DNA of 64,000 nt from ANME-2 cluster archaeon (GCA_014237145.1 JAAXOC010000065.1:1-64000); one strand, 5' to 3'; shown: positions 52,112-62,680, numbered from the stretch's first letter. Translations and numbers: made by a program. The notes: generated from the letters alone by a model not told the origin.

Positions 52112-52483
52112 ATGAGGAAAAAAGATAAGGTTACAATCTCTGTTGTAGCGATCATACTAATAGCCATCATTGGAATGTGGGGGCTGGACTTTTCATCAGA
52201 ATACCTCACAGTGACTGAAGTTACCCAGAACGTCACAGCTTATATTGACCAGCCTGTATATATCACAGGTAATGTGAAGCAGGGTACGTTAAATGTCGGT
52301 ACACAAGAAACTGGTTTCATATTGACAGATGGTAATGCAGATCTCGAGGTATTATACCGTGGTGACCGACCTGACGGACTGGGCGAAGGTGAGAAAGTAT
52401 CTGTAAGGGGTATTCTGGTATCAAAGAATAAAGTAGAGGCTAATTTCCTTGTAATGGGATGTCCTTCAAAATATGGGGTATAA
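52112..52483 (+). CDS. ccmE: heme chaperone CcmE, CxxxY variant
   Basis: A 123-residue protein with an N-terminal membrane anchor (residues 8-25) and an OB-fold: VYITGNVKQGTLNV, GFILTDGNADLEVLYRGDRPDGLGEGEKVSVRG (in part) and VEANFLVMGCPSKYGV. The final CPSKY is the CxxxY heme-attachment motif that replaces HxxxY of bacterial CcmE in archaea and some Desulfovibrio. CcmE receives heme outside the membrane and passes it to CcmF, encoded at 23315. It is followed after 51 bases by a radical SAM gene. Confidence 0.88.
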   Translation: MRKKDKVTISVVAIILIAIIGMWGLDFSSEYLTVTEVTQNVTAYIDQPVYITGNVKQGTLNVGTQETGFILTDGNADLEVLYRGDRPDGLGEGEKVSVRGILVSKNKVEANFLVMGCPSKYGV

Positions 52484-52534
52484 CTGGGATATAACTTCAT
52501 GTTCACTTTGGCTCTAAAAGGATGTTGGGAATAA

Positions 52535-53713
52535 ATGAGAGTATATGATAAATCATACATTAAACTAAACGCCAATACCGAGAACGGTAAAGTACAATTA
52601 GTGCCGGAAGGCACACTTTCACCTGTGGCAAAACCAATCGTTAACCGTATTAACAAGATATTCCTCGAAGAAAAACCCATTTCTGTTGACGACAAGAAGA
52701 TCATCTTCTCATCCTGGGCCCCCCCGATACCCAGTACTGCCTTTGACCGCCTGATCTCTGCCCAGATCGCTTCAGTATTGAAGAGAAGGGTCCCAGACCA
52801 GTCATCTATCGGCATCACCATGCGCTGTCCTAACAAGTGCATCCACTGCGGCGCCGCTGATATCATTGCAGACCCCGAACTCTCATTAGATGAGGTCAAC
52901 AGGGTGATAGATGAATCCATTGAACTGGGCTCATATCTTATATCTTTTGACGGCGGCGAGCCTATGCTCAGGCATGACCTTGCCGACATGGTCAGGCATG
53001 TGGATAAGTCCAGGGCCATTGCCACCTCATTTTCGTCCGGGTACGGGCTGACTCCTGAGAAGGCTAAAGAACTTAAAGCTGCGGGACTGTATGCCGTAAG
53101 GATCAGTATTGACAGCCCCCGTCAGGAGGAACACGAAAGGGTGAGGGGACGGGCCGGCTCATATGAGGATGCAATGAAAGGTATTGATAATACCCTTGCG
53201 GCCGGTATCCTTGCTGATATGTTCGTGGTGGTCTCGCCTGATAACATTGACGAGCTTGAGGATTTCTATACTCTTGCAGAGAATAAGGGTATGCACGAGA
53301 TGTCACTCTATGAGATCATTGCAGTGGGGCGGTGGCTGGACCATGAGGACGAGACCATAGGTCCAAATGACGTGGACAGGCTGGGCCGGTTCCAGAAGGA
53401 GAAGAACAAGCTCAGGGACGGACCCCGTATTACTGCATTTCCCTTCTTCATGGGCCCCGACATGTTCGGCTGTTTTGCCGGGAGAAGGTGGGTACATATC
53501 ACATCGGGTGGCGACGTGCTGCCCTGTGCTTATACGCCGTTGAAGTTCGGAAATATCAGGGATGAACCGCTGAAAGATATCTGGAAACGTATGGGTAAAA
53601 ACTACAGGAAAACACCCCCGTCATGCCTGATGCGCGACAAAGAATTCAGGAACAGGTATATTCATTCAATACCGAAAGGCGCTACGATGCCATTTGATAT
53701 GGTTGATAAGTGA
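52535..53713 (+). CDS. radical SAM protein with SPASM-like C-terminus
   Basis: A 392-residue protein. The cluster motif is CPNKCIHC near residue 96, followed by ISFDGGEPMLRHDLADM (the GGEP motif), IRISIDSPRQEEHERVRG and a C-terminal auxiliary-cluster region with MFGCFAGRRWVHITSGGDVL, PCAYTPLKFGNI and PPSCLM. This arrangement is shared by peptide-modifying enzymes and the alternative-heme enzymes AhbC/AhbD. Being downstream of ccmE suggests a heme-related job, but the sequence alone does not prove it. Ribosome-binding site weak (GTTGGGA). Confidence 0.75.
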   Translation: MRVYDKSYIKLNANTENGKVQLVPEGTLSPVAKPIVNRINKIFLEEKPISVDDKKIIFSSWAPPIPSTAFDRLISAQIASVLKRRVPDQSSIGITMRCPNKCIHCGAADIIADPELSLDEVNRVIDESIELGSYLISFDGGEPMLRHDLADMVRHVDKSRAIATSFSSGYGLTPEKAKELKAAGLYAVRISIDSPRQEEHERVRGRAGSYEDAMKGIDNTLAAGILADMFVVVSPDNIDELEDFYTLAENKGMHEMSLYEIIAVGRWLDHEDETIGPNDVDRLGRFQKEKNKLRDGPRITAFPFFMGPDMFGCFAGRRWVHITSGGDVLPCAYTPLKFGNIRDEPLKDIWKRMGKNYRKTPPSCLMRDKEFRNRYIHSIPKGATMPFDMVDK

Positions 53714-53790
53714 AACCTGCATGACTAATATTTCTGATGAAATAATTACACTGACCTGCAATTATACAGACCTGTAATTACCCGGGCCTA

Positions 53791-54972
<1,182 letters not shown>

Positions 54973-55061
54973 TTATATTTATATTTATGTTTATTTGGTG
55001 TGTGAAAAATTAGAACAATGTTTTAATATTGAGTGCTACATCTAAATTGCAGGTGAAAAAG

Positions 55062-55415
55062 ATGGCGAAAAAACCAGGCGGAATGCGAGGAGTCAATCCC
55101 AGGGCCATGAACCAGATGATGAAACAGATGGGGATAGACACAAAAGAGATCGAAAATGTGGAGCAGGTAATTATACGGACTCCCGACATTGATATCATCT
55201 TTGATGATGCCAGCGTAACAAAAGTGGCGGCTCCGGGTATGCTTACATACCAGATTGTAGGTAATCCAAGAGAAGTTCCACGTGAAACCCCAATTCCTGA
55301 TGAAGATGTGACACTGGTGGCAGAGCAGACCGGAAAAACCCCGGATGAAGCAATGGCAGCCCTTAAGGAAACAGGTGGAGACCTGGCCGAAGCCATAATG
55401 AAACTTGGATCATGA
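55062..55415 (+). CDS. nac: nascent polypeptide-associated complex protein
   Basis: A 117-residue archaeal alpha-NAC. Start at ATG 55062 with AGGTGA before it. NAC domain residues: GGMRGVNPRAMNQMMKQMGI, EVIIRTPDIDIIF (here QVIIRTPDIDIIFDD) and VAAPGMLTYQIVG; the C-terminus is a UBA domain (VAEQTGKTPDEAMAALKETG then DLAEAIMKL). Homodimers bind nascent chains at the ribosome exit. AT-rich sequence with TATA-like boxes (about 54965-54985) lies upstream, between the divergent pscS and this gene. Confidence 0.93.
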   Translation: MAKKPGGMRGVNPRAMNQMMKQMGIDTKEIENVEQVIIRTPDIDIIFDDASVTKVAAPGMLTYQIVGNPREVPRETPIPDEDVTLVAEQTGKTPDEAMAALKETGGDLAEAIMKLGS

Positions 55416-55631
55416 ATAATTGGAAGTTTCTCATCAACTCCCTTAAGTTTCTGTAAGATAACCTAATCTACTCTGGCACTAAATCGAGCGTTCATTGTCA
55501 TTCATTTTTCGGATTTTTTTTACCCCGAACATGGAGACATCGCATGCCGCTTTAATAGTATATGAATGAAACAAATTACGGCAAGTGTAGAGACCGGACA
55601 TTCATTTTGGAGTTTAGTATATTTTAGTATA

Positions 55632-55911
55632 TTATTCTGGCAAAAGGGAAGATTTTCTTGTTGTACATAATATCCAACATCCTCCACTTATCTCGTAAGT
55701 CAAACGTTGCGCTGGCACACCCAACCGCAGCAGAGCTGCGGGGCATGATGTGCCAGCGCTTTGTAGTTTCGTTTTCATGCAAAAAACCACATGGTACCGA
55801 ATTTTATAAACACAGTAGCATGCATGTTTTAACTCGGTCATATATGTTAATATGTACTTCAGGTTAGAAGTTGTTACTCGGTTTGTCCCAACCACAGCAG
55901 AGCTGCGGGGT
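55632..55911 (-). mobile_element. IS200-type remnant with nested hairpins
   Basis: On the minus strand a frame from ATG 55841 reads MTELKHACYCVYKIRYHVVF then CMKTK, the N-terminus of an IS200 TnpA; nearly all the rest is missing. A hairpin CAGC AGA GCTG lies at about 55893-55906, some 50 bases before this start, as IS200 left ends do. A second, larger palindrome at 55709-55759 has an outer 11-bp stem (GCGCTGGCACA/TGTGCCAGCGC) and an inner 7-bp stem (CCGCAGC AGA GCTGCGG). Non-autonomous. Confidence 0.65.
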
Positions 55912-56106
55912 ATAATTATGAATATTAACCCATAAGCATTTTATATTTGAATGCCATTATTAATATAAAATTGTAAATAAAGGATTTCTTGAGATCAGTA
56001 GCTATTCTGCAACCAGGTAATTTTCTTAAAGACTATTGACCTTCTATAAAATTACCACTCGAAATGTTCTTTAAAGACAACATTCATTTAGATAAGTAGT
56101 CACTCG

Positions 56107-57975
56107 TTGACGATTGTAATTGTCCGGATACGTTTTGAGCACAAAAATCAAGAAAAACTAGCTAACATGAAAGATATAATTACAAGCTCAAGGGAAGAAT
56201 TGGCAGAATTATTATGGAAATCTGACCCCATCATTCACAGGATATTGAAGAATAGTATTAACGTCCATGATTCCAGGAATGAGATTTTCCGCTATTTAGA
56301 TGGTATAGATACAGCATTGTTCACCATATATTCCCATAGTAAACAGGATATGAATATCCTGGAAAAAAAGAATGCACGGGATTGCATCAGGGTTCTAAAG
56401 ACGATTTTAAGGACCCAGAATGAAAAACAGTCACACTTCTCAGCTCTCAGGGCATTGTACAATATTGCCAGGGAAAACAGGGTACCTAAGAATATCAGTG
56501 AAGGGTTCATTTTCGAGTTTATTTACCTGTTCAGGGGAATTAATGGGAATTCCGGGCTATTTGCTGAAAAAGAAAAACCTCCATTTCTAAATCTCGATGG
56601 AATAAAAGCCGCACTTGAAAGAACAATGTTCCTGGATGATTATTCTAAAAGGATGGATCTGTCTTTCAAGAAATACAGGACCGGTCTAGACCATGACCTG
56701 GTCCCTGAAAGAAATGATATGAAACAACGTATTTTACAGCAATTCGGTGGAAATGACGAGGACTGGACTGACTACAAATGGCACCTTGACCATATTATTT
56801 CTGATATTGATACGCTCCAAAGTATGGTTGCATTGGACGGAGGCGAGATACGGGGTCTTAAATTAGCTATTGAAAATAATATCCCGTTCCAGATAACACC
56901 GTATTACTTATCCTTATTTGACAGGGAGAACCGGAAACAATATGACTTATCCATAAGGGCACAGGTACTGCCCAGTGTGACATACTGCCAGAACTTTTTA
57001 CGGAGCATTCGGACCGGGACAAGCATGGATTTCATGGACGAGGCTTCGACCAGCCCAATTGAAGCCATTACCAGGAGATATCCGAAGATACTTATTTTAA
57101 AACCGTTTCAATCATGCCCCCAGATATGTGTCTATTGCCAGAGGAACTGGGAGATCAAAAGTCTTCAGGAAAGTAGTATCACAAAGGAGACCGTGTTAAA
57201 GGCGATCAACTGGATAAAAGCCAATCCGCATATCAGCGAGGTGCTGGTAACGGGAGGCGACCCGTTGACACTGAACGATTCCATTATTGACAGGCTCCTT
57301 GGCATGATCTCTGACATCGAACATGTGGACCGGATCAGGATAGGGACCCGGACACTGGTAACACTGCCTTCTAGGTTTACAGACAACCTGATAGATATCT
57401 TTAGTAAATATCACAAGCTGGGCGAACGGGACCTGTGCATCATAACCCATTTCCAGCATCCCACTGAGCTCACTCCCGACACTATTGATGCAGTATCAAG
57501 GATCAAGAAACAGGGCATTAATATTTACAACCAGCAGGTATTCACCTATTATAACAGCAAGAAGTTCGAAAGTTGCCTGCTTAGAAAAACCATGAAGAAA
57601 TCAGGTATCGATCCCTATTATACTTTTAACACCAAGGGCAAGGAAGAGACCATAGACTACCGTGTACCTATCTCAAGGCTTGAGCAGGAACGACAGGAGG
57701 AAGCCAGGCTCCTCCCCGGACTGGAGCGGACTGATGAATCGGTATTCAATGTACCCAGGCTGGGAAAGTCCCACCTAAGGGCGTGGCAGGACCATGAGGT
57801 GATCATGATACTTCCGGATGGCAAACGTGTGTACCGGTTTTATCCCTGGGAGTCCAAGATGGAGCTTGTGGAGCCTTATAATTATGTGGATGTGTCCATA
57901 TACAACTATCTAAAACGGTTGTATTATGATGGCGAGGATATTGATGAGTATAAATCTATATGGTATTATTTCTGA
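56107..57975 (+). CDS. KamA-family radical SAM protein with long N-terminal extension
   Basis: A 622-residue protein; TTG 56107 gives the longest frame and ATG 56167 is equally plausible. The C-terminal 340 residues are lysine 2,3-aminomutase-like: FQSCPQICVYCQRNWE (CxxxCxxC), VLVTGGDPLTLND, RIRIGTRTLVTLPSRF, THFQHPTELTPDTI and GINIYNQQVFTYYN. The first 280 residues are a helical extension absent from ordinary KamA (about 420 residues). Without an ablB partner nearby, beta-lysine synthesis cannot be assumed. A TATA-like TATAAAATTA at about 56045 lies upstream. Confidence 0.8.
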   Translation: MTIVIVRIRFEHKNQEKLANMKDIITSSREELAELLWKSDPIIHRILKNSINVHDSRNEIFRYLDGIDTALFTIYSHSKQDMNILEKKNARDCIRVLKTILRTQNEKQSHFSALRALYNIARENRVPKNISEGFIFEFIYLFRGINGNSGLFAEKEKPPFLNLDGIKAALERTMFLDDYSKRMDLSFKKYRTGLDHDLVPERNDMKQRILQQFGGNDEDWTDYKWHLDHIISDIDTLQSMVALDGGEIRGLKLAIENNIPFQITPYYLSLFDRENRKQYDLSIRAQVLPSVTYCQNFLRSIRTGTSMDFMDEASTSPIEAITRRYPKILILKPFQSCPQICVYCQRNWEIKSLQESSITKETVLKAINWIKANPHISEVLVTGGDPLTLNDSIIDRLLGMISDIEHVDRIRIGTRTLVTLPSRFTDNLIDIFSKYHKLGERDLCIITHFQHPTELTPDTIDAVSRIKKQGINIYNQQVFTYYNSKKFESCLLRKTMKKSGIDPYYTFNTKGKEETIDYRVPISRLEQERQEEARLLPGLERTDESVFNVPRLGKSHLRAWQDHEVIMILPDGKRVYRFYPWESKMELVEPYNYVDVSIYNYLKRLYYDGEDIDEYKSIWYYF

Positions 57976-58153
57976 CGTATGTCTAATTCTGTGAAGAAAT
58001 ATACCTGATCAATATGTATTAACCACCATACCAAAAAAGGGGGCGTGGGCGATCCTTACAAGACGTTTGGTGGATGTTTCAACCATGAGTGAAGATGGAA
58101 AACTTCCAGAAGTTGAGGTGTAACAAAGGATTCAAACAGTACTAAACATGCGA

Positions 58154-59227
58154 TTACATCTTTATCCTGCCAATCTCCAGGTACATGATCTGATCTCCAC
58201 TGCGCCAGGCAAAAACCATCTGTTTTCTCACACTGTGGGCAAGCCTGATCGCCCTTGATAGCTGTGGCAGGTTGAACACATGTTCGATGTTCACTGCATG
58301 TACCAGGAATTGTGAATGCATCATCGTATCCAGTCCTTCAATTTTTTTATAGATCCGGTAATGAGTGCCGAACTTATACCCGGTCTTGGCTACCATCCCC
58401 GAATCCCTCAGGTCCCTGTAAACTGCCAGTTTTTCCTTAAAATCGCTTTCCACATCGATTGCACTATCTGCAAATTCCATGCTGGCTAGTAGATTGTCCC
58501 CACTGCTGTCACTGAGGTCCAGTACATTTTTTTCCTGCAAATATGCTGCCTCAACTAATGATAACTGGAGGCGGATTTCATCCAGGGGTTTACCGTAAAA
58601 GAATTGTTTGTGAAGCAGGGCAGATGCATCAGCATCCCAGACCATGACCCTGTCTTCCAGGAGGGTGGCCTCAATACCTTTACCCGGGACATTTTCATTC
58701 ATATCACCTTTCATTGTGCGAAGCTTAACACCGTAGAAGGTGATGTCACTTTCCTCGTCCACTACCGCAACCACAAGTTCCTTTCGCATGTTGGCTGTGG
58801 TCTCAAGCTGGCGTACCAGGTCTTTTAAGGGCATGGGATTACGTTCGGAGAGTGTGTATACGAAATATTTCGAAGGGGTCTTACCGGGCCGACCTCCTCT
58901 GGGATATACCCTGAAATCTGTGACTCCGGGCTTTATGAAATAACCTCTTTCACGCATGTCTTTATAGACGATGTATTTTACTTCAAAATTCTCTTTTTCC
59001 CTACTTGCATAGCTGATCAGGTCCTTGAAATCAAGCCCCTTCTTATCCCTGGTGACCTTGATCCTGCCTTTGTAGGTTAGGTAGGCAGCTTCGATGAGGG
59101 TTAGTTCCAGGAAATCGTCTTTTGGGTTGCCATAGAAACTGGTGTTGTAAAGTGTCTCCTTAGTATCAGGTTCCAGTTTCACGATATGGCCGTCCAGTTT
59201 GCCGTTAAATGCATGGTTCTGGTTCAT
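58154..59227 (-). CDS. endA: tRNA-splicing endonuclease, fused two-repeat type
   Basis: A 357-residue protein made of two EndA repeats: a degenerate first copy (LTLIEAAYLTYKGRIKV, VYKDMRERGYFIKPG, DFRVYP) and a catalytic second (LSLVEAAYLQEKNVLDL, VYRDLRDSGMVAKTGYKFGTHYRIYKK in part, HSQFLVHAV, LAHSVRKQMVFAW). Tyr, His and Lys of the active site lie in the FGTHYRIY, MHSQFLVH and SVRKQ segments. This fused form acts as a homodimer in Euryarchaeota and cuts bulge-helix-bulge introns such as that of the tRNA-Arg at 48052. Confidence 0.9.
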   Translation of the reverse strand: MNQNHAFNGKLDGHIVKLEPDTKETLYNTSFYGNPKDDFLELTLIEAAYLTYKGRIKVTRDKKGLDFKDLISYASREKENFEVKYIVYKDMRERGYFIKPGVTDFRVYPRGGRPGKTPSKYFVYTLSERNPMPLKDLVRQLETTANMRKELVVAVVDEESDITFYGVKLRTMKGDMNENVPGKGIEATLLEDRVMVWDADASALLHKQFFYGKPLDEIRLQLSLVEAAYLQEKNVLDLSDSSGDNLLASMEFADSAIDVESDFKEKLAVYRDLRDSGMVAKTGYKFGTHYRIYKKIEGLDTMMHSQFLVHAVNIEHVFNLPQLSRAIRLAHSVRKQMVFAWRSGDQIMYLEIGRIKM

Positions 59228-59366
59228 TTTCTTTACTTATGGGAGGTTAAGTTAAATAGCCTTCCTGATGATTGCAGGTTAATAATCGTAAGGTATTTAT
59301 TTTACCTCTTCATTTGGTTATTTCTGACCGGGATATATTCACCGGGTATGAAAGGAGAGAAATCAT

Positions 59367-59546
59367 ATGGTAGCAAAAATAAATGTTGATGAATGTACAG
59401 GATGCGGAACATGTGTGGATGAATGCCCTGCAGAAGCCATTTCAATGAACGATGATGATATTGCTGTGGTAAATGCGGATGAGTGCACTGATTGTGGAAT
59501 GTGTGTGGATGCATGCCCCACTGAAGCAATTTCGTTAGAAGAATAG
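59367..59546 (+). CDS. 2[4Fe-4S] ferredoxin A
   Basis: A 59-residue ferredoxin: [20 protein letters not shown] with PAEAIS, then [21 protein letters not shown]. Both clusters have all four Cys in CxxCxxCxxxCP order. AAGGAG lies about nine bases before ATG 59367. It is a low-potential electron carrier, small and acidic as in clostridial-type ferredoxins. A paralogue follows after 60 bases. Confidence 0.92.
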   Translation: MVAKINVDECTGCGTCVDECPAEAISMNDDDIAVVNADECTDCGMCVDACPTEAISLEE

Positions 59547-59606
59547 GCATACAGATATATTTTCAAATCAGCCAACATATCAACGTGCCTGATTTGAGAA
59601 AGAAAC

Positions 59607-59780
59607 ATGCCAGTAAAAGTAGATATAGATGAATGTGTAGGATGTGGAACCTGCGTGGATGAATGTCCACAGGAAGCCATATCAATGAATGACGATGACA
59701 TTGCGGTTATCAGTGATGAGTGCACTGATTGCGGATTGTGCGTAGATGCATGTCCAACTGCCGCAATTTCATCGAATTGA
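59607..59780 (+). CDS. 2[4Fe-4S] ferredoxin B
   Basis: A 57-residue paralogue of the preceding ferredoxin: [35 protein letters not shown], then [19 protein letters not shown]. All eight Cys are present. Only a weak ribosome-binding site (GAGAAAGA) precedes ATG 59607. It is a recent tandem duplicate, with long identical stretches in the middle ([12 protein letters not shown]), and precedes asd by 41 bases. Confidence 0.92.
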   Translation: MPVKVDIDECVGCGTCVDECPQEAISMNDDDIAVISDECTDCGLCVDACPTAAISSN

Positions 59781-59821
59781 TGATCAATATTCGTTTTTTT
59801 ATTTTTTCCGGAGGTTGGCCA

Positions 59822-60853
59822 ATGACTGAAACAATTAAAACAGGCGTTTTAGGTGCAACAGGAGCGGTAGGACAGAGGTTTGTTGAGGCTCTTGCAAAAC
59901 ATCCCTGGTTCGAGATCACTGCCCTGGCAGCATCTGAGCGCTCTGCAGGAAAGACATACCGCGACGCTGCCAACTGGCGGCTGGAGTCACAGATACCTGA
60001 AGAAGTAGCCGATGTCAAAGTGGTGCCGGTTGATGTTGGAGCAGTGGACGCTGACCTTGTGTTCTCTGCACTGCCGGCGGATCTGGCAAAAAAGGTGGAA
60101 CCTGGTTTTATCAAGGCAGGCTGTGTTGTTGCCAGCAATGCAGGAGCATTTCGGAAGGAGGAAGATGTACCTCTGATGATCCCTGAGGTCAACCCGGAGC
60201 ATCTGGGGCTGATCGATATTCAGCGCGACAAACGCGGCTGGGACGGATGTATCGTGACAAATCCCAATTGCACCACTATCATGTTCACTTTGACACTGAA
60301 GCCCCTGATGCAGTTCGGGCTTGAGAATGTAAATATAGCGTCCATGCAAGCCATTTCGGGTGCGGGTTTTGACGGCATCCCGGGTATGGCTATACTGGAG
60401 AATGTGGTGCCATACATCGGCGGTGAGGAGGAGAAGGTGGAGAGTGAACCCCTGAAGCTCCTTGGTGAGTTCGATGGCAGCCAGATAATCCCTGCTGATA
60501 TTAATATCAGTGCGAGCTGTCACCGCGTGCCTGTGATGGATGGGCACCTGGAGGCATTGTGGGCTGGTATGGCAGATGACCCCACACCCGATAAGGTGCG
60601 CCAGGCGTTTCTGGACTTTGACCCTGGAATTTCAGACCTGCCCACCGAGCCTGAACACCCGATTATTGTGAGGGATGAACCTGACAGGCCCCAGCCCAGA
60701 CTGGACAGGAATGCTGGTAATGGTATGAGTGTGTCTGTGGGCCGGATACGGGAAGGTATCAGGTACATGGTTATGGGGCACAATACTATCAGGGGCGCGG
60801 CAGGTGCCAGTGTGCTGAATGCTGAGTTGATGCATAAGAAAGGGTATATCTAA
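59822..60853 (+). CDS. asd: aspartate-semialdehyde dehydrogenase
   Basis: A 343-residue enzyme from ATG 59822, with GGAGG ten bases upstream. [19 protein letters not shown] is the NADP loop, [21 protein letters not shown] and [14 protein letters not shown] give the catalytic Cys, [11 protein letters not shown] and [14 protein letters not shown] follow. It reduces aspartyl phosphate to the semialdehyde for threonine, methionine and lysine synthesis. The archaeal/fungal-type sequence is complete. Confidence 0.93.
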   Translation: MTETIKTGVLGATGAVGQRFVEALAKHPWFEITALAASERSAGKTYRDAANWRLESQIPEEVADVKVVPVDVGAVDADLVFSALPADLAKKVEPGFIKAGCVVASNAGAFRKEEDVPLMIPEVNPEHLGLIDIQRDKRGWDGCIVTNPNCTTIMFTLTLKPLMQFGLENVNIASMQAISGAGFDGIPGMAILENVVPYIGGEEEKVESEPLKLLGEFDGSQIIPADINISASCHRVPVMDGHLEALWAGMADDPTPDKVRQAFLDFDPGISDLPTEPEHPIIVRDEPDRPQPRLDRNAGNGMSVSVGRIREGIRYMVMGHNTIRGAAGASVLNAELMHKKGYI

Positions 60854-60932
60854 GTCCGGTTGGGCTTGGAGTACCTGTGTATTTTTTTTAACGTATAGGA
60901 GAGTATATACTTTCCTATAGGTTTAAAGTTTC

Positions 60933-60940
60933 TTTATAAA
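60933..60940 (+). promoter_or_regulatory. TATA box of dys
   Basis: TTTATAAA at 60933-60940 lies 45 bases before ATG 60986, placing transcription start near 60962 and leaving a leader of about 25 bases with a GGTGGTT ribosome-binding site. It separates dys from asd as its own transcription unit. Confidence 0.5.
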
Positions 60941-60985
60941 TCATATCAATGACTATGAATATCTTGGTTTTCGATGGTGGTTCAA

Positions 60986-62020
60986 ATGAATAAAGAACAT
61001 TTTACCCAACATCCCACTGTACCTATGGATGTGAGCTCCAGGTCCGTCAGCGAGATTACCCATGCCATGACCGAGACCGGTTTCCAGGGCAGGAAACTAG
61101 GCGAGTCTGTGGAAACCTGGGTCCGGATGCTGCAGGAGGATGAGATCACTATCATGATGGGCCTGTCCGGTGCTATGGTGCCTGCAGGCATGAGGGGTAT
61201 CATTACATTCCTTATCCGGCACAGGCTGATAGACTGCCTGGTGTCCACCGGAGCCAATATCTTCCACGATATCCATGAGAGCCTGGACCGGAAACATTAT
61301 GTAGGCACGCACCTGGCAGACGACGAGACACTGTTCAGGCATGGCATTGATCGGATACATGACGTGTTCGCAGTAGAGGAGGAGTTCAGGGAGTCAGACC
61401 GGCTTATTGGTGATTTCGGGGCGTCCCTTGAAAAAGGCAGGAATTATTCATCCCGTGAGTTCATCTCGCTACTAGGCAGGCGGGTGAAGGAAATGGGCGG
61501 GCGGAGTGATTCCATAATTGTGAGTGCCCATGAGCATGATGTGCCAGTATTCGTGCCCGCACTGACTGATTCGTCCATTGGTATCGGGCTGGTGTATGCC
61601 CGCCGCCGTGGACATGAAATAATGGTGGACCAGATAAAGGATGCAGATGAGATCACGCAAATAGTGGAGCAGTCCGCGAAGACAGGTGTGGTGTATGTGG
61701 GCGGCGGGGTACCAAAGAACTTTATCCAGCAGACCGAGGTTATCGCGTCCCTGATGGGTGGCGATGTGGGTGGACATGATTATGCCATCCAGTATACTAC
61801 GGATGCACCCCACTGGGGCGGGTTGTCTGGCTGTACCTTTGACGAGGCAGTGTCCTGGGGTAAGGTGGCCGGAAGTGCCAGGAAAGTGCAGGTATTCGTG
61901 GATGCCACAATTGCACTCCCTATTGTTGCGCATGCGCTGCGTGAGCGGATGGAGGGTGTGGTGCGACATGGGCCGGTGTTTGATTGGGGCGAGGATGGGT
62001 TGAAGGTACGGTATGGTTGA
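60986..62020 (+). CDS. dys: deoxyhypusine synthase
   Basis: A 344-residue enzyme: MMGLSGAMVPAGMRGIITFL, VSTGANIFHDIHESL, VPVFVPALTDSSIGIGL and VVYVGGGVPKNFIQQTEVIA with the catalytic Lys, then YAIQYTTDAPHWGGLSGCTF and DATIALPIVAHAL. It transfers the aminobutyl group of spermidine to a lysine of aIF5A. ATG 60986 is chosen because it follows GGTGGTT; ATG-like codons 4 residues upstream are less well placed. Confidence 0.93.
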   Translation: MNKEHFTQHPTVPMDVSSRSVSEITHAMTETGFQGRKLGESVETWVRMLQEDEITIMMGLSGAMVPAGMRGIITFLIRHRLIDCLVSTGANIFHDIHESLDRKHYVGTHLADDETLFRHGIDRIHDVFAVEEEFRESDRLIGDFGASLEKGRNYSSREFISLLGRRVKEMGGRSDSIIVSAHEHDVPVFVPALTDSSIGIGLVYARRRGHEIMVDQIKDADEITQIVEQSAKTGVVYVGGGVPKNFIQQTEVIASLMGGDVGGHDYAIQYTTDAPHWGGLSGCTFDEAVSWGKVAGSARKVQVFVDATIALPIVAHALRERMEGVVRHGPVFDWGEDGLKVRYG

Positions 62021-62122
62021 AAATCTGCCAAGGAACGGTATAACTCACTGACGACACTTGGACTAAAGTCCAAGGTCTCCAGAATCACCAGACCAATGCA
62101 AATAACAATACAAAAAAATAAA

Positions 62123-62196
<74 letters not shown>

Positions 62197-62288
62197 AGGT
62201 AGGGATATTCTCTTTTCCTTAATAATATATCAAATCTTCGTTTTATCCAGTCGCAACCCGCTTTTGTAATTCGATTGAATATACAGTC

Positions 62289-62319
62289 CACGTATGAAGC
62301 CCGCAGGGCTTCATACGTG
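62289..62319. repeat. perfect 14-bp palindrome between two tRNA genes
   Basis: CACGTATGAAGCCC GCA GGGCTTCATACGTG is a perfect stem with a 3-base loop. It lies 92 bases after the 5' end of tRNA-Phe and 50 bases before the 3' end of tRNA-Val (both minus strand). No T-run follows, so it is not a simple terminator. A mobile-element remnant or structured RNA segment are possible. Confidence 0.8.
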
Positions 62320-62369
62320 TGCAGCCCGCTACTGGCTTGAGTAGCTGTGCCTGAGTAGCTGCGAGTATA

Positions 62370-62443
62370 TGGGCCCGCGGAGATTCGAACTCCGGACCTC
62401 CGCCATGTCAAGGCGACGTCATAACCTGCTAGACCACGAGCCC
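62370..62443 (-). tRNA. tRNA-Val(GAC)
   Basis: On the minus strand from 62443: acceptor GGGCTCG with CGGGCCC; D arm with GGTCTAGCAGGTTATGAC; anticodon stem TCGCC/GGCGG; loop TTGACAT with anticodon GAC; T arm TCCGGAG TTCGAAT CTCCG region. Discriminator A at 62370, no encoded CCA, no intron. It shares orientation with tRNA-Phe and may be co-transcribed with it. Confidence 0.93.
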
Positions 62444-62543
62444 TCAATGCTTACAACATCCTTTCCCTAAGTAATTATTTTAGATAAACCTTTGGATATG
62501 TTAGCGTTTTTTCAGGAATTTATTAGCTCAATTTTCATTTATG

Positions 62544-62571
62544 AACCACAGAGGACTCAGAGAAAACAGAG
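62544..62571. repeat. ACCACAGAG-type intergenic repeat, copy 2
   Basis: AACCACAGAGGACTCAGAGA followed by AAACAGAG is the same kind of CACAGAG-rich tract as at 14103-14130, here in plus orientation, in the gap between tRNA-Val and the small membrane protein gene. Confidence 0.5.
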
Positions 62572-62680
62572 TATTTCCCATCTGTAGCTGTCATAATTCA
62601 TCTCCTGAAATCATTATTGCTGGAAATGCAGTCAAATAGAATAAATAGTTATATCATTATTTGCAAACAGATTATCTATT

